From assembly GCF_932294415.1 (NCBI RefSeq), contig NC_065536.1, forward strand, positions 17,543,974 through 17,607,973: a stretch of 64,000 bases of DNA. The letters run 5' to 3'. The translations under genes and the position numbers were made by a program. The DNA comes from Quercus robur (taxonomy: Eukaryota; Streptophyta; Magnoliopsida; Fagales; Fagaceae). The number at the start of each line of letters is the position of its first letter. Positions within the stretch are counted from its first letter, which is position 1. Below, in pieces: positions 1 through 11,999 of this stretch. Under the pieces are notes generated by a model that did not search any database, was not told the DNA's origin, and worked only from the letters and a program-made list of their open reading frames with translations.

Positions 1-1031
1 AGTTCTTGAAATTAAAGCACACTGGTATAGTGAGAGAATATGTCACGACCTACAGTTCTTTGATGCTGGATATCAAGAACATGTCGGAGGAAGATACATT
101 ATTCAATTTCATGTCTGGCTTGCAACCTTGGGCATAGTTGGAGTTAAAGAGGTAGGTAGTTCATGATTTGCCTGCTACTATGTCTGCTGTAGATGCCTTA
201 GTGGACTACAAGTACACTAAGTCTAGTGGGGATGATGAGAAACATAAATCCAAGGACAAAGGCAAGACAAGTAGAAGAAAGATGGCAAGAAGAACATGGA
301 TAAGCAGAAGAAAAATTGGGGTAACAAGAGCAAATGAGAGAGTTCTACCTCTCAAAAAAGCAAAGAACAACCCAAATTGAATGCAAGCTGCTTCATATGC
401 AATGGCCCTCATCGAGCAAGAGACTACTTCAAGCGTGAGAAGCTTAATGCAATAGTTGCTGAAGATGAGAGGGGGCAGTTCGATGAAGAAGTTCCTAGTA
501 GGGTGAACCTTGCTGAATGCACTTAGTACATGAGGTAATTCTAAGGGGCTGTCCTATGTGCAAGTGGAGATGAATGGGAATGGGGCTGAAGCAATGCATG
601 ACATTGGTGCTACCCACAATTTTGTTGATGAACATATGGTCCAATAGCTTGGTCTGAAAGTAAGCAAGTGTCCAAGTAAGATCAAGGTAGTAAACTCTAA
701 AGCAATACCAGTTTTGAGAATTGCTTTCGATGTGAGGTTCAAGGTTGGTGAGTGGACAAGAAAGGTGAATTTCCTGATTATGAAGTTGGATGACTTTGAT
801 GTAATTTTGGGTGATGAGTTCTTTGTGGTTGTCAAGGCTACCTTGCTGCTATTCATTGGTGTGATGTTGATTTTTGATGAGATGCAGCCATGCTATGTTC
901 CTGCTAAGAGTTTGATAGGAAATATCAAGTTAAGCAAAGGGAAAGAGCCAATGGTGTCAGCCATGCAAGTTGAGCATAGGCTGAAGAAGGGGGAGATGAC
1001 TTACTTGGCTGCAATGATTGAAGTCAAATAG
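1..1031 (+). pseudogene. gag and aspartic protease remnant of the chromovirus
   Basis: The first part encodes a lysine- and arginine-rich gag tail followed by a CCHC-like zinc knuckle region (about 378-440), which binds RNA in this family. Further on comes a retropepsin-like domain with an Asp-Ile-Gly-Ala active-site-like motif near 600 and hydrophobic strands ending in a DDFDVILGDEF segment near 790-820, typical of plant gypsy proteases. The stretch is decayed; part of the surviving open sequence is 714-1031. Confidence 0.75.
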
Positions 1032-1070
1032 GACAAATTTGTTGAAGTTCCAGATGCTATTGCTGGACTA

Positions 1071-2490
1071 TTGGAGGAATTTGTTGATGTGATGCCTCTA
1101 GAATTGCCTAAGACCCTTCCACTAAGGCGTGCTGTTGATCACAAGATTGAGTTAGTTCCTAGTTCAAAGCCTTCTGCAAAGGCCTCGTATAGAATGTCCC
1201 CTATGGAATTGGCTGAAATGAGAAAGCAATTGACTGAATTGCTCGATGTAGGCTACATTCAACCCTCCAAAGCCTCTTATGATGCCCCTGTCCTATTCCA
1301 AAATAAGCAAGATGGATCACTGTGTATGTGTGTGGACTATAAAGCCTTGACCAAAGTAACGATGAAGAACAAGTACCCGATTCCTTTGATTCAAGACTTG
1401 TTTGACAAACTGTGCAAAGCCACTTACTTCACCAAGCTAGACTTGAGATTAGGTTATTGGCAAGTGAGGATTGCTGAAGGGGATGAACCAAAGACAACTT
1501 GCGTAACTCGGTATGGTTCTTATGAATTTCTAGTTATGCCTTTTGGTTTAACAAATGCCCCTGCTACATTTTGAAATTTGATGAATGATGTATTCTATGA
1601 GTTTGTAGATCGTTTTGTTGTGGTTTACTTAGATGACATAGTGGTATATAGTGAGTCCTTGGAGGATCACTTGGAACACCTTAGGAAGGTGCCGTCCAAA
1701 TTGAGGGAACATCAATTGTATGTCAAGAAAGAGAAGTGTGAGTTTGCCTAGCAAGAGATTGTGTTTCTAGGGCATAAGGTCAGCAAAGGTCTTGTGAAGA
1801 TGGATGAGAGGAAGGTGCAGGCTATCTTTGATTGGCCTTCACCAAGCAAAGTTGCTGAGTTGCGGTCTTTCCTTGGATTGGCTAACTATTATAGGAAGCT
1901 TATTCAAGGATATTCCAAAAAGGTTGCTCCTTTTACGGATTTATTGAAAAGGGACAAGAAATGGGTGTGGACAGATGCATGCTAAGAAGCTTTTGAGAAG
2001 CTCAAAGCTACTATATTGAGTGAGCCGGTGCTGCGTCTGCCAGATTTCGAGTTGCCATTTGAAGTCCATACTGATGCTTCTGACAAATCAATTGGTGGTG
2101 TGCTGGTGCAAGAGAAACATCCAGTTGCCTATGAAAGTAGGAAGCTGAATAAAGTAGAATAGAAATGTTTACTACATGAGAAGGAAACAATTACTATGAT
2201 TCATTGTTTGCTAGCATAGAGAGTGTATATGTTAGGGCCCAAGTTTGTGGTGAGGATTGATAATGTGGCCAATACCTTCTTCAACACACAGAAGAAGCTG
2301 TCTCCTAAGCAAGCTAGGTGGCAAGAGTTGCTGTAAGAGTATGCTTTTGTGTGGAAGTATAAGCCTGGCAAGTATAACCAAGCAACAGATGCACTTAGTT
2401 GCAAACAAGTGCAAGAGTATGTTGCTGCCTTGACTAGAGCTGAGTCAGATTTTGTGGAAAGGATCAAGGAAAGTTCCAAGCTTGATGCCA
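1071..2490 (+). pseudogene. Reverse transcriptase and RNase H domains of the chromovirus
   Basis: The RT begins around 1160 with the gypsy pattern [11 protein letters not shown] and continues through [15 protein letters not shown] (near 1430-1475) and [13 protein letters not shown] (near 1535). The catalytic Tyr-x-Asp-Asp box, in YLDDIVVYS, is at about 1625-1650. The connection and RNase H follow (about 1990-2410), with DASDKSIGGVLVQE near 2070. In life this domain copied the element RNA into DNA in cytoplasmic particles. The region is interrupted in several places. Confidence 0.88.
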
Positions 2491-2501
2491 CTTACTAGAA
2501 A

Positions 2502-3845
2502 TTGGTGCAAGATGTGACTGCAGGCCTAGTGCATCATTACTGGCTTGAAGATAGGTTGTTGTATGCAAAGGGTGGTAAGCTGTTTGTCCCTAGTGGGAAG
2601 ATTCATAGAGAGTTGTTGAAAGAGACTTATGATCCACAATGGGCAGGACATCGGGGTAAGGAAAGAATGTATGCTTTACTGTCCCATTCTTATTATTGGC
2701 CTAAGATGGAGTTAGACATTGAGTTATATGTTAAGACTTGTCTAGTTTGTCAACAAGATAAGGGATTAACACAAAAGGAAGCTAGTTTGCTACAACCTCT
2801 TCCTATACCGGAAAGTCCATGGATTTCTGTTTCGATGGATTTCATTACTGGTATGCCTAAAGTGAAGGGAATGGGTTTAGTTTTTGTATTGGTTGATCAA
2901 TTTTCAAAGTATGCAGTGTTTATGGTTGCACCAAGTACTTGCACAGCAGAGATAGCTGCTAATCTGTTTTACAAAAATGTGGTGAAGTACTTTGGTTTGC
3001 TTGAAAATATTGTGAGTGATAGAGACTCTCGTTTCATTGGTCGGTTTTGGACAGTTTTGTTTGGGTTGCTAGGTTCACAGTTAAAGTTCTCTACTGCTAA
3101 TCACCCACAAACAGATGGTCAGACCGAGAGGATTAATGCTGTGTTAGAAGATTACTTGAGGCACTATGTGACTGCAAGTCAGAAAAACTGGCTGGACTTG
3201 TTGGATTCAGCACAGTTTGCTTATAATCTGCATAAGTCTTCTTCAATGGAAATGAGTCCATTCGAGTTGGCAATGGGGTAGCAGCCCCTAACACCTCATG
3301 AGATTGTAAAGCAGCGTTCAGGGGGCAGGTGTCCTGCAGCATACAGATTTGCTATTGCTAAACAAGAACTGATGCAGGAAGCACAAGATAGTTTGTTGAA
3401 AGCACAGCGGAGAATGAAAAAGTATGCTGATAAAGGGAGGAGGCCTCTTGAGTTCCAAGTTGGGGATAAAGTGTTGTTGAAACTAACTCCAAATATTTGG
3501 AGAAAGTTTAGAAGTGAGAGTGTGCATCGAGGCTTAATTCCAAAGTATGATAGTCCCTTTGAAATTGTGAAGAGAGTTGATGTTGTTGCTTACAAGTTGA
3601 AATTGCTTGAAAGGTTGCAGATTCACCCCACAGTTCATGTGAGTTTTCTAAAGCCTTATCATGGGGATGAGCAAGATCCTACAAGGAATGAGGCAAGGCA
3701 TGCCCCACCTACTGTCATGGTGCAGTTTAACTGTGGAGTGGACATAATTCTTGACAAGAAGGGAACAGGTTATCGAAAGGGTGGAAACATGATAACTTAT
3801 TACTTAGTAAAGTGGAAAGGGGCAGCTAATATAGAAGCAAGTTAG
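2502..3845 (+). pseudogene. Integrase with C-terminal chromodomain of the chromovirus
   Basis: The integrase has an HHCC zinc domain (HRGKERMYALLSHSYYWP followed by CLVCQQ, about 2650-2755) and the DDE core: Asp in SMDFITGMP (near 2835), Asp in SDRDSRF (near 3018) and Glu in TDGQTERIN (near 3112). The downstream open stretch 3372-3845 carries the usual GDKVLLKL motif (near 3462) and a tail resembling a chromodomain, YYLVKWKG at about 3797-3822, which in chromoviruses guides insertion to marked chromatin. Few interruptions are seen in this part. Confidence 0.88.
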
Positions 3846-3942
3846 GTGAAAGCATCGACTTTATGGTAGTTCAAAAAGGAAGTGAAGGCATTTGAAGATA
3901 CCCTATCGACAAGGATGTCAACTTCTTCTGGTGGGGGTAGTT

Positions 3943-5078
3943 TGTTAGGAGCTTTACTTGTTGCTGATGATAGCATGAGGAATGAGGGTGCTTGGGCAAC
4001 ATTGGGCCAATCATTTGGCTTCATGTTTTCTCAACACACTCATGGCTCCTCATGCCTGACTAGTGATGCTCCTAAAGGCTCTTCGAGAGGAACCTGCCTA
4101 GTCTCCTTAATCGAGTTGGATCGATGAGCAGTGATGAAGGGCAGCATGTGGAGGCACCTTGCTCCATATGATGCCTCAAGGCCATGGCAGAGAAGAGCCA
4201 TGGTGGGCAGAGATGGTTTTGATGATGGACAGCAGTAGGTGGTGCTGACTTTATGTGGTGGTACATGGTATTGGTGGCTTAATTGTTGGTTCTTTGTGTG
4301 TGGGCTTAGTGGCTGGTGTGCAAGGTAGGGTTGGGCTGCTATAATGATTGAATGCTATGTGTAAGGCATTGGACTAGTTTGGGTTGGCTAAATGCATGGA
4401 CAAGTGCTAGTGAGCTGATGGCAGTTACTTTGTGTGCTGTATGTGGGCATGCTGTGTGGACTATTGTACTGATGGGAGGCCTTGACCATGGGGCCAAGCC
4501 TCCCAAAACATGTGAGAACATGTTGTGTGGGTTGTTGGAGGATGGGCAGAGGCCCTATGATCTGCTAAGACATGGGTTGTGCATGTGAAGCATGTGCAAT
4601 GACAATTACCAAGCAGTTCCTAGCTTTCCTAATGATCAAACCTGCTGTGTAAGGGCTGGAAACGTGGAGAACGGGCCAAGACAGCATTAGTTGAGGGTGT
4701 CCTAAGTCAGAACACAAGTGGCAGATTGTCCAAAACCTAGGTAGTTACTAGGCAGTAATTGCCGTAACAGTTAATTTTATGTATTTAACCTTAAGGTTGT
4801 TGGGGGTGTCAACAACAAAGTGTATTTTGATCTTGGGAAAATTTTGTGTAATTCTCTAGGCTTGTAAAAGAGTTTCCTTTGTACTTGAGATTTAAGTAAT
4901 AAAGGTTGGAGGTGGGTTTCAAGTAAATATTGTGTGTGCTTTGTGTTTAAAATGTCTCTATATAATCTGTTCTAAGTATTACTGCAGTGTGTGTGTATGG
5001 TGTTGGCTGAGACTAAGTCAGGGACTTAGGGTCATCATAGACAGAAAATTTGAGTGAAAAAATTGACCCTGTGACACA
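3943..5078 (+). repeat. 3' LTR of the chromovirus
   Basis: A purine-rich tract with a G run (about 3928-3940) lies just before a TGTTAGG start, as expected for a polypurine tract and LTR edge. The LTR holds a TATA-like tatttaac near 4780 and an AATAAA polyadenylation signal near 4898. It ends near a TGACACA sequence at about 5076-5078. The boundaries are estimates because the 5' LTR is outside the window. Confidence 0.55.
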
Positions 5079-5183
5079 CGACATGATTTTTTCTTTTCCC
5101 ATTTTTTACTCCTTTTTTTTTGTACAAAGATTGTTTAAATTTTGATTGAAATGAAGCGCAAATGTATTTCATACTATATATTA

Positions 5184-5770
5184 GGGCTGTCCATCCAATC
5201 TGACAACCCGACCCACACGAAGGTTTCGACTGGATCCGACCCGAAAACCGGCTGACTCGATCAAGTCACCGGTCGGCGGCGGGTCATTTGTTCCAAAAAC
5301 CGACTCCGGCAGGTCGGTCTCGGTTTTCCTCCCCAAAACCCGAAAAAACCCAATCCGACCGATGTACTAAGAATTTCTACAAAAAATTTCCAGATTCTGG
5401 CAGAAATTTCCAGAATCTGGCAAGATTTTCCAGATTTCGACCTCAAATTTCTAGATTCCGACAACAAACTTTCATATTTCAGCGACTTATCAAGTAAATC
5501 TAGTGATATTTCGTCCAAATCTAGTGAAATCTCACCGGATCTAGCGAGATTTCACCAGATCCGGTTAGATCTCCGTCGAATTTGGCGTTTTTTCGCCTGA
5601 AATCAACTATTTTGGCTCAATTTTACACCGTGGACAGTTCCGACTGAACCGACCGCGTCGATCCGATTCCCTTGCCGATCGGTGGCGAGTCAAGATTTTC
5701 TCAACCTGATTCTATCGAGTCGGTCTCGGGTTTGGCACAAACCCGACCCAGACCGACCCGTGGACACCCC
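5184..5770. mobile_element. Non-autonomous terminal-inverted-repeat DNA transposon
   Basis: The ends form a short imperfect inverted repeat: gggctgtcca on the left against the complement of tggacacccc on the right. The element is flanked on both sides by the identical 12-bp direct repeat tactatatatta (5172-5183 and 5771-5782), the mark of a target-site duplication. A shorter hAT-type 8-bp or Mutator-type 9-bp duplication could sit inside this AT-rich repeat. The interior is GC-richer than its surroundings, full of short CCGACC and TTTCCAGATT motifs, and has no convincing ORF. The superfamily is uncertain. Confidence 0.68.
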
Positions 5771-6701
5771 TACTATATATTACTAACTATGTATCTATCT
5801 TACCCCTCCAAAGCTTTTGTGTCACTTCCTCGATTTCAAGTGGGACAGGTTTGGGGGTTTTTTATTTTTTTCATTTTATCCTTAATATTTTTCTAAAAAT
5901 TACCATCTATCTAACACAATAAAGGGTCCCCTTATTTTTTAAAAAATTATCATGTATTTTTAAATATTAGACACCCCAAATTTAGAGTGATTCCCCAAAA
6001 ATACAAGAGTTAACTCCTAAAAAAATAAAAAATAAAAAGACTAACTAACTTGGTAGCCTTTGAAAAAAAGGGAACCCTGAAAATAATTTAGTTTTTAGTA
6101 CCCAAAAAAAGAAAAAGAAAAATACCACTAGAATAGTGTTTTTCCTTTTAGTTATTTCTTCTTTTATTTGGTATTTATTGAGTTTAAGTATTGATTTTTT
6201 TTATAAAAGCAGCCATTTTATTTTTTTACAAAAAGAATAACAAAATAAGAGAAGGCTTCAATTTTCCAAAAGTTTCTTTAATATTTTCAGTATTTCCCAT
6301 AATATTTCAAATTCAAACAAATAAAATAATTTTCAATTAAAATGTATGTGAAATCCAACTATTAGATTACACATTTTCATCATTCTAACAAGCATGTTTA
6401 ATTTTGTTTTAATTGGATATTATGGTTATTCTATCAATAAATGCATATTTTGGATATAATTTTAAGATACAAAAAAATTGAAATCTAAATATTTTAATAG
6501 ATTAGATACTTATTAATCTCTAATTGTTCTAAATTTTTGCAAGTATGAAGGGTATAAAAAAAATTAATCAAACAAGAGATTTGTTAAAATTTGCATAAAA
6601 AAAATACAAATAACTCGAACAAATCAAATAAATAAATAGATATAAGATTACAAGTATTTTGTAATCCTATATTCACAAAAAACTTGTAATCTTATTAAAA
6701 C

Positions 6702-6735
6702 TAGTATGTAACCCATACTTACGCAAGAGAATGGT
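6702..6735 (-). mobile_element. Possible degenerate Helitron 3' end
   Basis: Read on the minus strand, the segment ends in CTAG next to a T-rich flank and is preceded by a decayed hairpin (cccatac ttac gcaagag). The spacing resembles a Helitron 3' end whose CpG sites have decayed. No 5' end was found, so this is weak. Confidence 0.25.
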
Positions 6736-8331
6736 GAATTATAGTGACACTATTGATGTTAATTTGAGTTATTAAACATATAAAATATTAGTTCGCCCAA
6801 GACATTTGTAGGTACTAAAAAGGTTTTTCCTTGCAATTTTCACGATATTAGTTATACCAAGTTTCTCATTACAGTGCTATTAATTATATAATTTAAAAAA
6901 TCACTATTAGATACTACACATACAATATCAATTCACAATCATTGTCCATGAAATTCTACTAAATACAATACAACATAAAAGAATAAATTGTTCCAATAGT
7001 ATCTCCTAAATTGAATGGAGATAGGTGTAAGAGATCGTTCAGTTCAATTATAATTTGTTATGTCCAAGATCTTCGCATACATTATATCTGAATAAAAACA
7101 ACATAAAAGATATGCTCATTAGTTCAAAGAAAAAATAATAGCAAAAATTTTAAAAATCTAATTTGTATGTAAAGCTAACTAAAGAAAAGGCTAAAAGAAC
7201 ACTATCTAAGATGCCAAGATTTAGGCTTGAATTTGTTGTATTTACCACCCACTCATCATCATAAGCTTGACATCATCTTAAGCTTGACATCAATGCCACT
7301 AATTGAAAAAACATACCAAATAATAATGCCTAAATTAAAAGATTGAAAAAAAGAGAGACGATGAATATATATTTACCACAGTTGACATCTTGAATAGATG
7401 ACTTATGAAGTCATTTAAGTCCATTGGTCTTTATAAATCCGCTGAAAGAATATTCATGAACATTTTATAAGAAATAAAAGAAAAGAATTTTGTATTAACA
7501 AAACTGTTCCATAACAAAGACAAAACATTTTTGCTAGTAATTATTCCAAAATTACCTGCATCACTATGTTTCAAAAAAATTTGGAAAAGAATCCGCAAAA
7601 ATTTCTTTGGCTATCCCTGTTCAATCAAATGAAACACAAAGATCATCACTATTAAAAGAACTAAAAGATCAGCAACCATTTCCAATAGCTACACTTCAAA
7701 CATCCATCTGTATATACAACATTTGATATGGCTTTAAAAATATATTCACCACAAACAGGACATGCCCTAGGAAATCATTCATGCTTAAAGCACATTCCTA
7801 TTCTTATTGTAAACAGATATGGATATCATAAGCGTGTTTTGCTGACTTGAAATCATGAAAACAAACCAGATATTGATGTGAACCATTTGGTGATATTCAA
7901 AGTATGTCTACCAAACCGCTTATAGAAATATAGGTTTACAAATCAAATCCTACCAAACCACATTCTTCAATCATACTTAGTCTTTTAGTTCTAAAGGGTC
8001 ATCTAACAGCCAAAAAATCCAAACAACTAAAGGGCTATTATTATGGAATAATAATTTAGGAGAAAGAAAATTCGAAAAATTACTCAAGGTGAAAGTCAAT
8101 ACCGAAGGTAAATTTTAGTTAAGTCAGGCATACTTTTACTATTTCCTAGCCCAAGATATATTTGGCTTCAAGGTTCTTATTCTGGATGAAATTTGCAAAT
8201 AATGCACCAACTGATTGTTAAATCTTAAAGTAAATAACAATCTGAGCTATTTTCTTGATCCTACTCCTTAATGAGAAATAAATACTATCAATCTAAATTT
8301 ATGGGTTTATATAATGACATACCAAATCAAT

Positions 8332-8425
8332 CAAAGCATCCATTACGCCTCCAACAACAACACCAGCAATTATGTAGCTACTTAAGCCTCCAAAAGCAGT
8401 ACCAACATCAGCTATGCAGCAACTT
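8332..8425 (-). pseudogene. Possible exon-like fragment, glycine-rich hydrophobic peptide
   Basis: On the minus strand a short open stretch reads ADVGTAFGGLSSYIIAGVVV followed by GGVMDALIDLV and then a GTATGT sequence that would serve as a splice donor. The peptide looks like a glycine-rich membrane helix. No family was recognised and no neighbouring exon could be joined. It may be chance or a gene relic. Confidence 0.2.
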
Positions 8426-8875
8426 AAGTTGAGCATTATTGCCACCAACCATGAGCATTGGTTCAGCCATCATAAATCCTGAAAATCAGTCTCATTCTGG
8501 TAAAAACCCGAACATAGAAAATCATTGCATCAAGTCAAATCATTGCCAAACTCAAGAAGAATATTATGCAATAATAAATCATGACAGATCATATTTAACC
8601 CTTGCATCAAAACTTTCCTTGTAACTTGTATAATCCTACTTGTACAGCTATAAGTAAATATCAATAACAGTCATTCTAATCTGGAGAATTATTTCCAAAA
8701 ACCTTGAACTTTGATTTTTTATATTATACGTAGTTGAGAATCATTTAAAACTCTAGAATTTTATCTTAGCTTATTTTCCTTCATTTTCTCAATTACTAAA
8801 CAATAGGTAAAAAAAAGGAGTAATGCATTAAATTAAAATATAGTAAGCTATTTTATTACTTAACAATATAGAATA

Positions 8876-9299
8876 TGTTAAGAGTCATCAAGCAACACCT
8901 GTGATGTTACTGCTGAAGTTGAGTTGCTGCCATAGCTATTATTGTTGATGTTGCCTAGCATACACCTGTCCTAAGCCGTTGCATTAGAGTTAGGGAATTG
9001 TTAGTCGTTTACCATAGAAGCTGTTAACACCTGTTAGTTGCTATCAGTTAGTTAGTTAGATAGGTTGTTAGAATGCAACATACATGGCTTTACTTGGAAT
9101 AGCTTTGAATCCTCAAGAAAAATGGATATAAGTGGTTTGCTAGAGTGGTGATTGTAAGGACCATTGAATGAAATAAGCAACAGTTTGTCTCCTGATCTTC
9201 TCTATTCTCTCTAAATCTTATTTCTCATTCTTGGAGGCCAGTTGCCTCGAATTAGGTATTTCTCATAGAATCTACTCACTCTGGGGTAGATTCTTATCA
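8876..9299 (+). repeat. Probable solo LTR, Ty1/copia type
   Basis: A 424-bp segment begins TGTTAAGAGTC and ends in CA. It is flanked by gaata (8871-8875) and aaata (9300-9304), a near-match 5-bp target duplication. It holds a TGAATGAAATAAG stretch followed by CT-rich sequence (near 9160-9225), as in copia LTRs. No internal region lies on either side, so it looks like a solo LTR left by recombination. No second copy is available for dating. Confidence 0.45.
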
Positions 9300-10461
9300 A
9301 AATAGCTTATATTTTGACCATGCTGTGTGTTTGAAGTTAATGGAATTCTTAAAATAATCAGATATGAATTACATATTATGTTAAAGCTTTAAGCATAAAA
9401 GTTTGTGGAAGGTAAAAGAGACAATAATAATGAATTGTTTTAAAGTTAGCCCAATTAGTTTGGCAATGTGTAGTAGCTAAAATTTATTTGCACATAGGCT
9501 ATTAGATTTTCTATCAGACATTTCAACAAACATTTGGCATTCAAATATGCTTCAAAACACAGTTCTTATACATGGATAGGAGATGTTATTTAAGAACTCA
9601 AGCATGGATACCTTTATTTTATTTTTATTTTTATTTTTTTTTTGTGAACACCCACCCTTTCAATTCTTTTCCTATAATTCTCCGTCTTTTTCACATCTTC
9701 TCATATTGGAATTCGATCATGCCCTTCTTTTCCTCATCTCTCTCACAAGCCAATTTAATTTAAAACCTTAATTAAAAAAAAAAAAAATCTAATCCAAACA
9801 TCTAAATCAAAACCAATCAAATCTCAAAAAAAAAAAAAAAACCCTTACCAAGTGGTGGCCAGACGGGAGCAGCAACTTTCATATAGAACTCTCTCTCTTG
9901 CGGTGGCCTCAGATAAGTCCAAGCATCAGTAGTTTATAGACTCTCGGTGATCTCTCAATTTCTCATTCTTTCACACTTAAGAAAAAAAGTTTCATCTTTT
10001 CTTTCGGAAAATAAAAACATCTTTTAACGCAATGGACTTTGACCCCTCGGTATTGACAATTTCACAATAATGTAATTTTCGCATCAAATATTTTGACGCC
10101 TCGGAAACACAGTGATTTAATGAGAATGTACACTGGAAGGATAATTATATGTGAAACTGTGTTAAGTAAACGGTTAATACCAAACCAGTGTAGGGTTTGA
10201 GTTTTTAGAGGCGCGAAAAACTACGACTTTTTCTCTTTTAACATGTATACATGTCAGAATTTTAAGCTTGCTTTTTGTCTAATGTGTAACTAGTGCACAT
10301 GTATACATGTCAGGATTTTAAGCTTGCATTTTTTCTAACGTGGTAGCACGTTCTTAATTATAGGAAAATGCTTCTGCTTTTATATATAGTATTAGATTTT
10401 GTAAATTTGAATATACTATTGAATGTAATTACCATTGTTTTTATATAGTTTATGATTAATT
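9300..10461. other. Intergenic DNA with a duplicated palindrome
   Basis: No gene seen. CT-rich sequence near 9885-9980 resembles a plant 5' leader but no coding region follows. A 42-bp direct repeat near 10.3 kb is listed separately. Confidence 0.5.
10241..10338. repeat. Two 42-bp direct repeats, each opening with a 14-bp palindrome
   Basis: Copies at 10241-10282 and 10297-10338 are nearly identical and both begin with the perfect palindrome acatgtatacatgt, followed by a shared tcagRattttaagcttgc stretch. Their starts are 56 bp apart. Function unknown. Confidence 0.8.
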
Positions 10462-11850
10462 TAAAATTGTTAGGAAAATTCTTAAATTTTTAACTAAGGA
10501 TTTTAGACCCAAAGTGATTGTCATAACTGAAAGTAAAGATGTTGATTCTATCCCTATAGATGAACTTGTAGGATCTTTTCAGTCCTATGAATCTGACTTA
10601 CCAAAGACTAATAAATCCAAATCTATGGCTTTAAAAACTATTGATGATGTTGAAGATTATGAATTTGATGATGAACTCTCATCTACTAAGATTGCTTATC
10701 TTACCAAGAACTTTAGAAATTTTCTAAGAAATAATAATAGGAGGGCAAGAAATAGAAACACTGCTGATTCTAGGAATGTTAAGAAGAATGACACTGCTAA
10801 AAACAATAATGCTAAAAAATCTAAAGATAAAGAGGTTAATCTTCAAATAATTCTTTAGGACAACAGTGTTATGGTTGTCAGGGTTATGGTCATATGAAAA
10901 CTAAGTGTCCAACCTTCTTGAAGTCAAAAGGTAAGGCTATGGCTGTTACTTTGAGTGATGATGAAGTTTCTGATAATGAGTCTGAAAGTTATCAAGAAGG
11001 GAATTTCATGGCTTTCACTGCTATTGTTGAAGTAAGTGAAATTGAGACTGCTGATAAGAACTCTTTTGATGAGGAACTCTCTGAGAATGCAGATTTGTAG
11101 GGAGCTTATAACAAGCTTTGCAAGATAGCAGCTAAAGATGCTATGAGTGTTGAATTAGGTCTAAAAAAGATAAACACTCCTGAACAAGAAAAGAAGAATT
11201 TTCTGCTAAAGTTGTTTGATGCTAATGAACTCTTGAACTCTATTAAGATTGAGAACATGTCTTTGCTTGAAAAAGTTAAAAGTTTAGAATTAGAATTATC
11301 TATTTCTAGAGAACAAATAGATAGAACTTCTACCTCTAAACTAGATGAGATGTTGCATGTTCAAAAGTCTGTCTCTGATTAGACTGGTCTAGGGTTTGTT
11401 GAGAATGGATCTACAATTGGAGTGAATACTCCTAAGTTTGTACCTGCTACATCATCTTCTGTTGTTCATCAAACTCTTTCCAATGTTAAGGTTCATAATG
11501 TAGTATCTCCTGCTTCTAGAAGAACTAGAGTAGATCTGAGTGTGTCTGAATCTAAAAAGTCAAATCAATCTGGAAGCAAGAAAAACCACAAACCTTAGTG
11601 GTTCTGTCACTTTTGTGGTAGAGTTGGGCATACTAGACCAAATTGCTTTAAGTTGCAAGCTTTAAAGCAATCTCCCAAACAAAAAGTGCATGTGCCAAAA
11701 GCACAAAATCTTGTTGCACTTATTCATGAGTTGGTAAAGGTTCTTAACCTTTATACCAATACTGGAGCTGAAATTAAGACAAATCCCAACTCCAAGTTTG
11801 CATCTAAAGGGTTTGGATGCAAAAAACTCAATCTCAGTAAGTCTGTTTGA
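10462..11850 (+). pseudogene. Copia-type gag remnant with two zinc knuckles
   Basis: The region opens with the UBN2-like pattern KILKFLTKDFRPKV and ESKDVDSIPIDELVGSFQSYE (near 10465-10590). It then carries a CCHC knuckle CYGCQGYGHMKTKC (about 10867-10908), an acidic stretch, a segment with heptad-like leucines (about 11143-11380) and a second knuckle CHFCGRVGHTRPNC (about 11608-11650). In life it would package element RNA into particles. The region is interrupted in several places. Confidence 0.8.
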
Positions 11851-11966
11851 CATGGTCCTTGTGTTAATTCTTTCTATCTTTTGTGACCAAAATTTTTTTT
11901 CTTTAGGATTGCATTTGCATAACATTCATACATTTCATTCTAGGTTTCTTTTATTTTATGTTTTTC

Positions 11967-11999
<33 letters not shown>

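Larger units (their letters stand above)
1..5078 (+). mobile_element. Ty3/gypsy chromovirus-type LTR retrotransposon, 3' part
   Basis: Parts appear in gypsy order on the plus strand: gag zinc knuckle (about 378-440), aspartic protease (about 590-860), reverse transcriptase and RNase H (1071-2490), integrase (2502-3281), an integrase tail with a chromodomain (3372-3845) and a 3' LTR (about 3943-5078). RT before integrase marks Ty3/gypsy; the terminal chromodomain places it among chromoviruses. The 5' LTR and start of gag lie before the window. The copy is broken by several interruptions across gag and pol and is a fossil. No age can be given without the 5' LTR. Confidence 0.93.
5783..8875. other. 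AT-rich intergenic DNA
   Basis: Long AT-rich stretch with poly-A and poly-T runs and no ORF of coding character. Two weak signals inside it are listed separately: a Helitron-like end near 6702 and a glycine-rich coding-like fragment on the minus strand near 8.35 kb. Confidence 0.6.

Noticed and set aside
4339-4588. ORFs of 60-78 codons on both strands near 4.4 kb
   Set aside because: They lie inside the chromovirus 3' LTR, which is non-coding.
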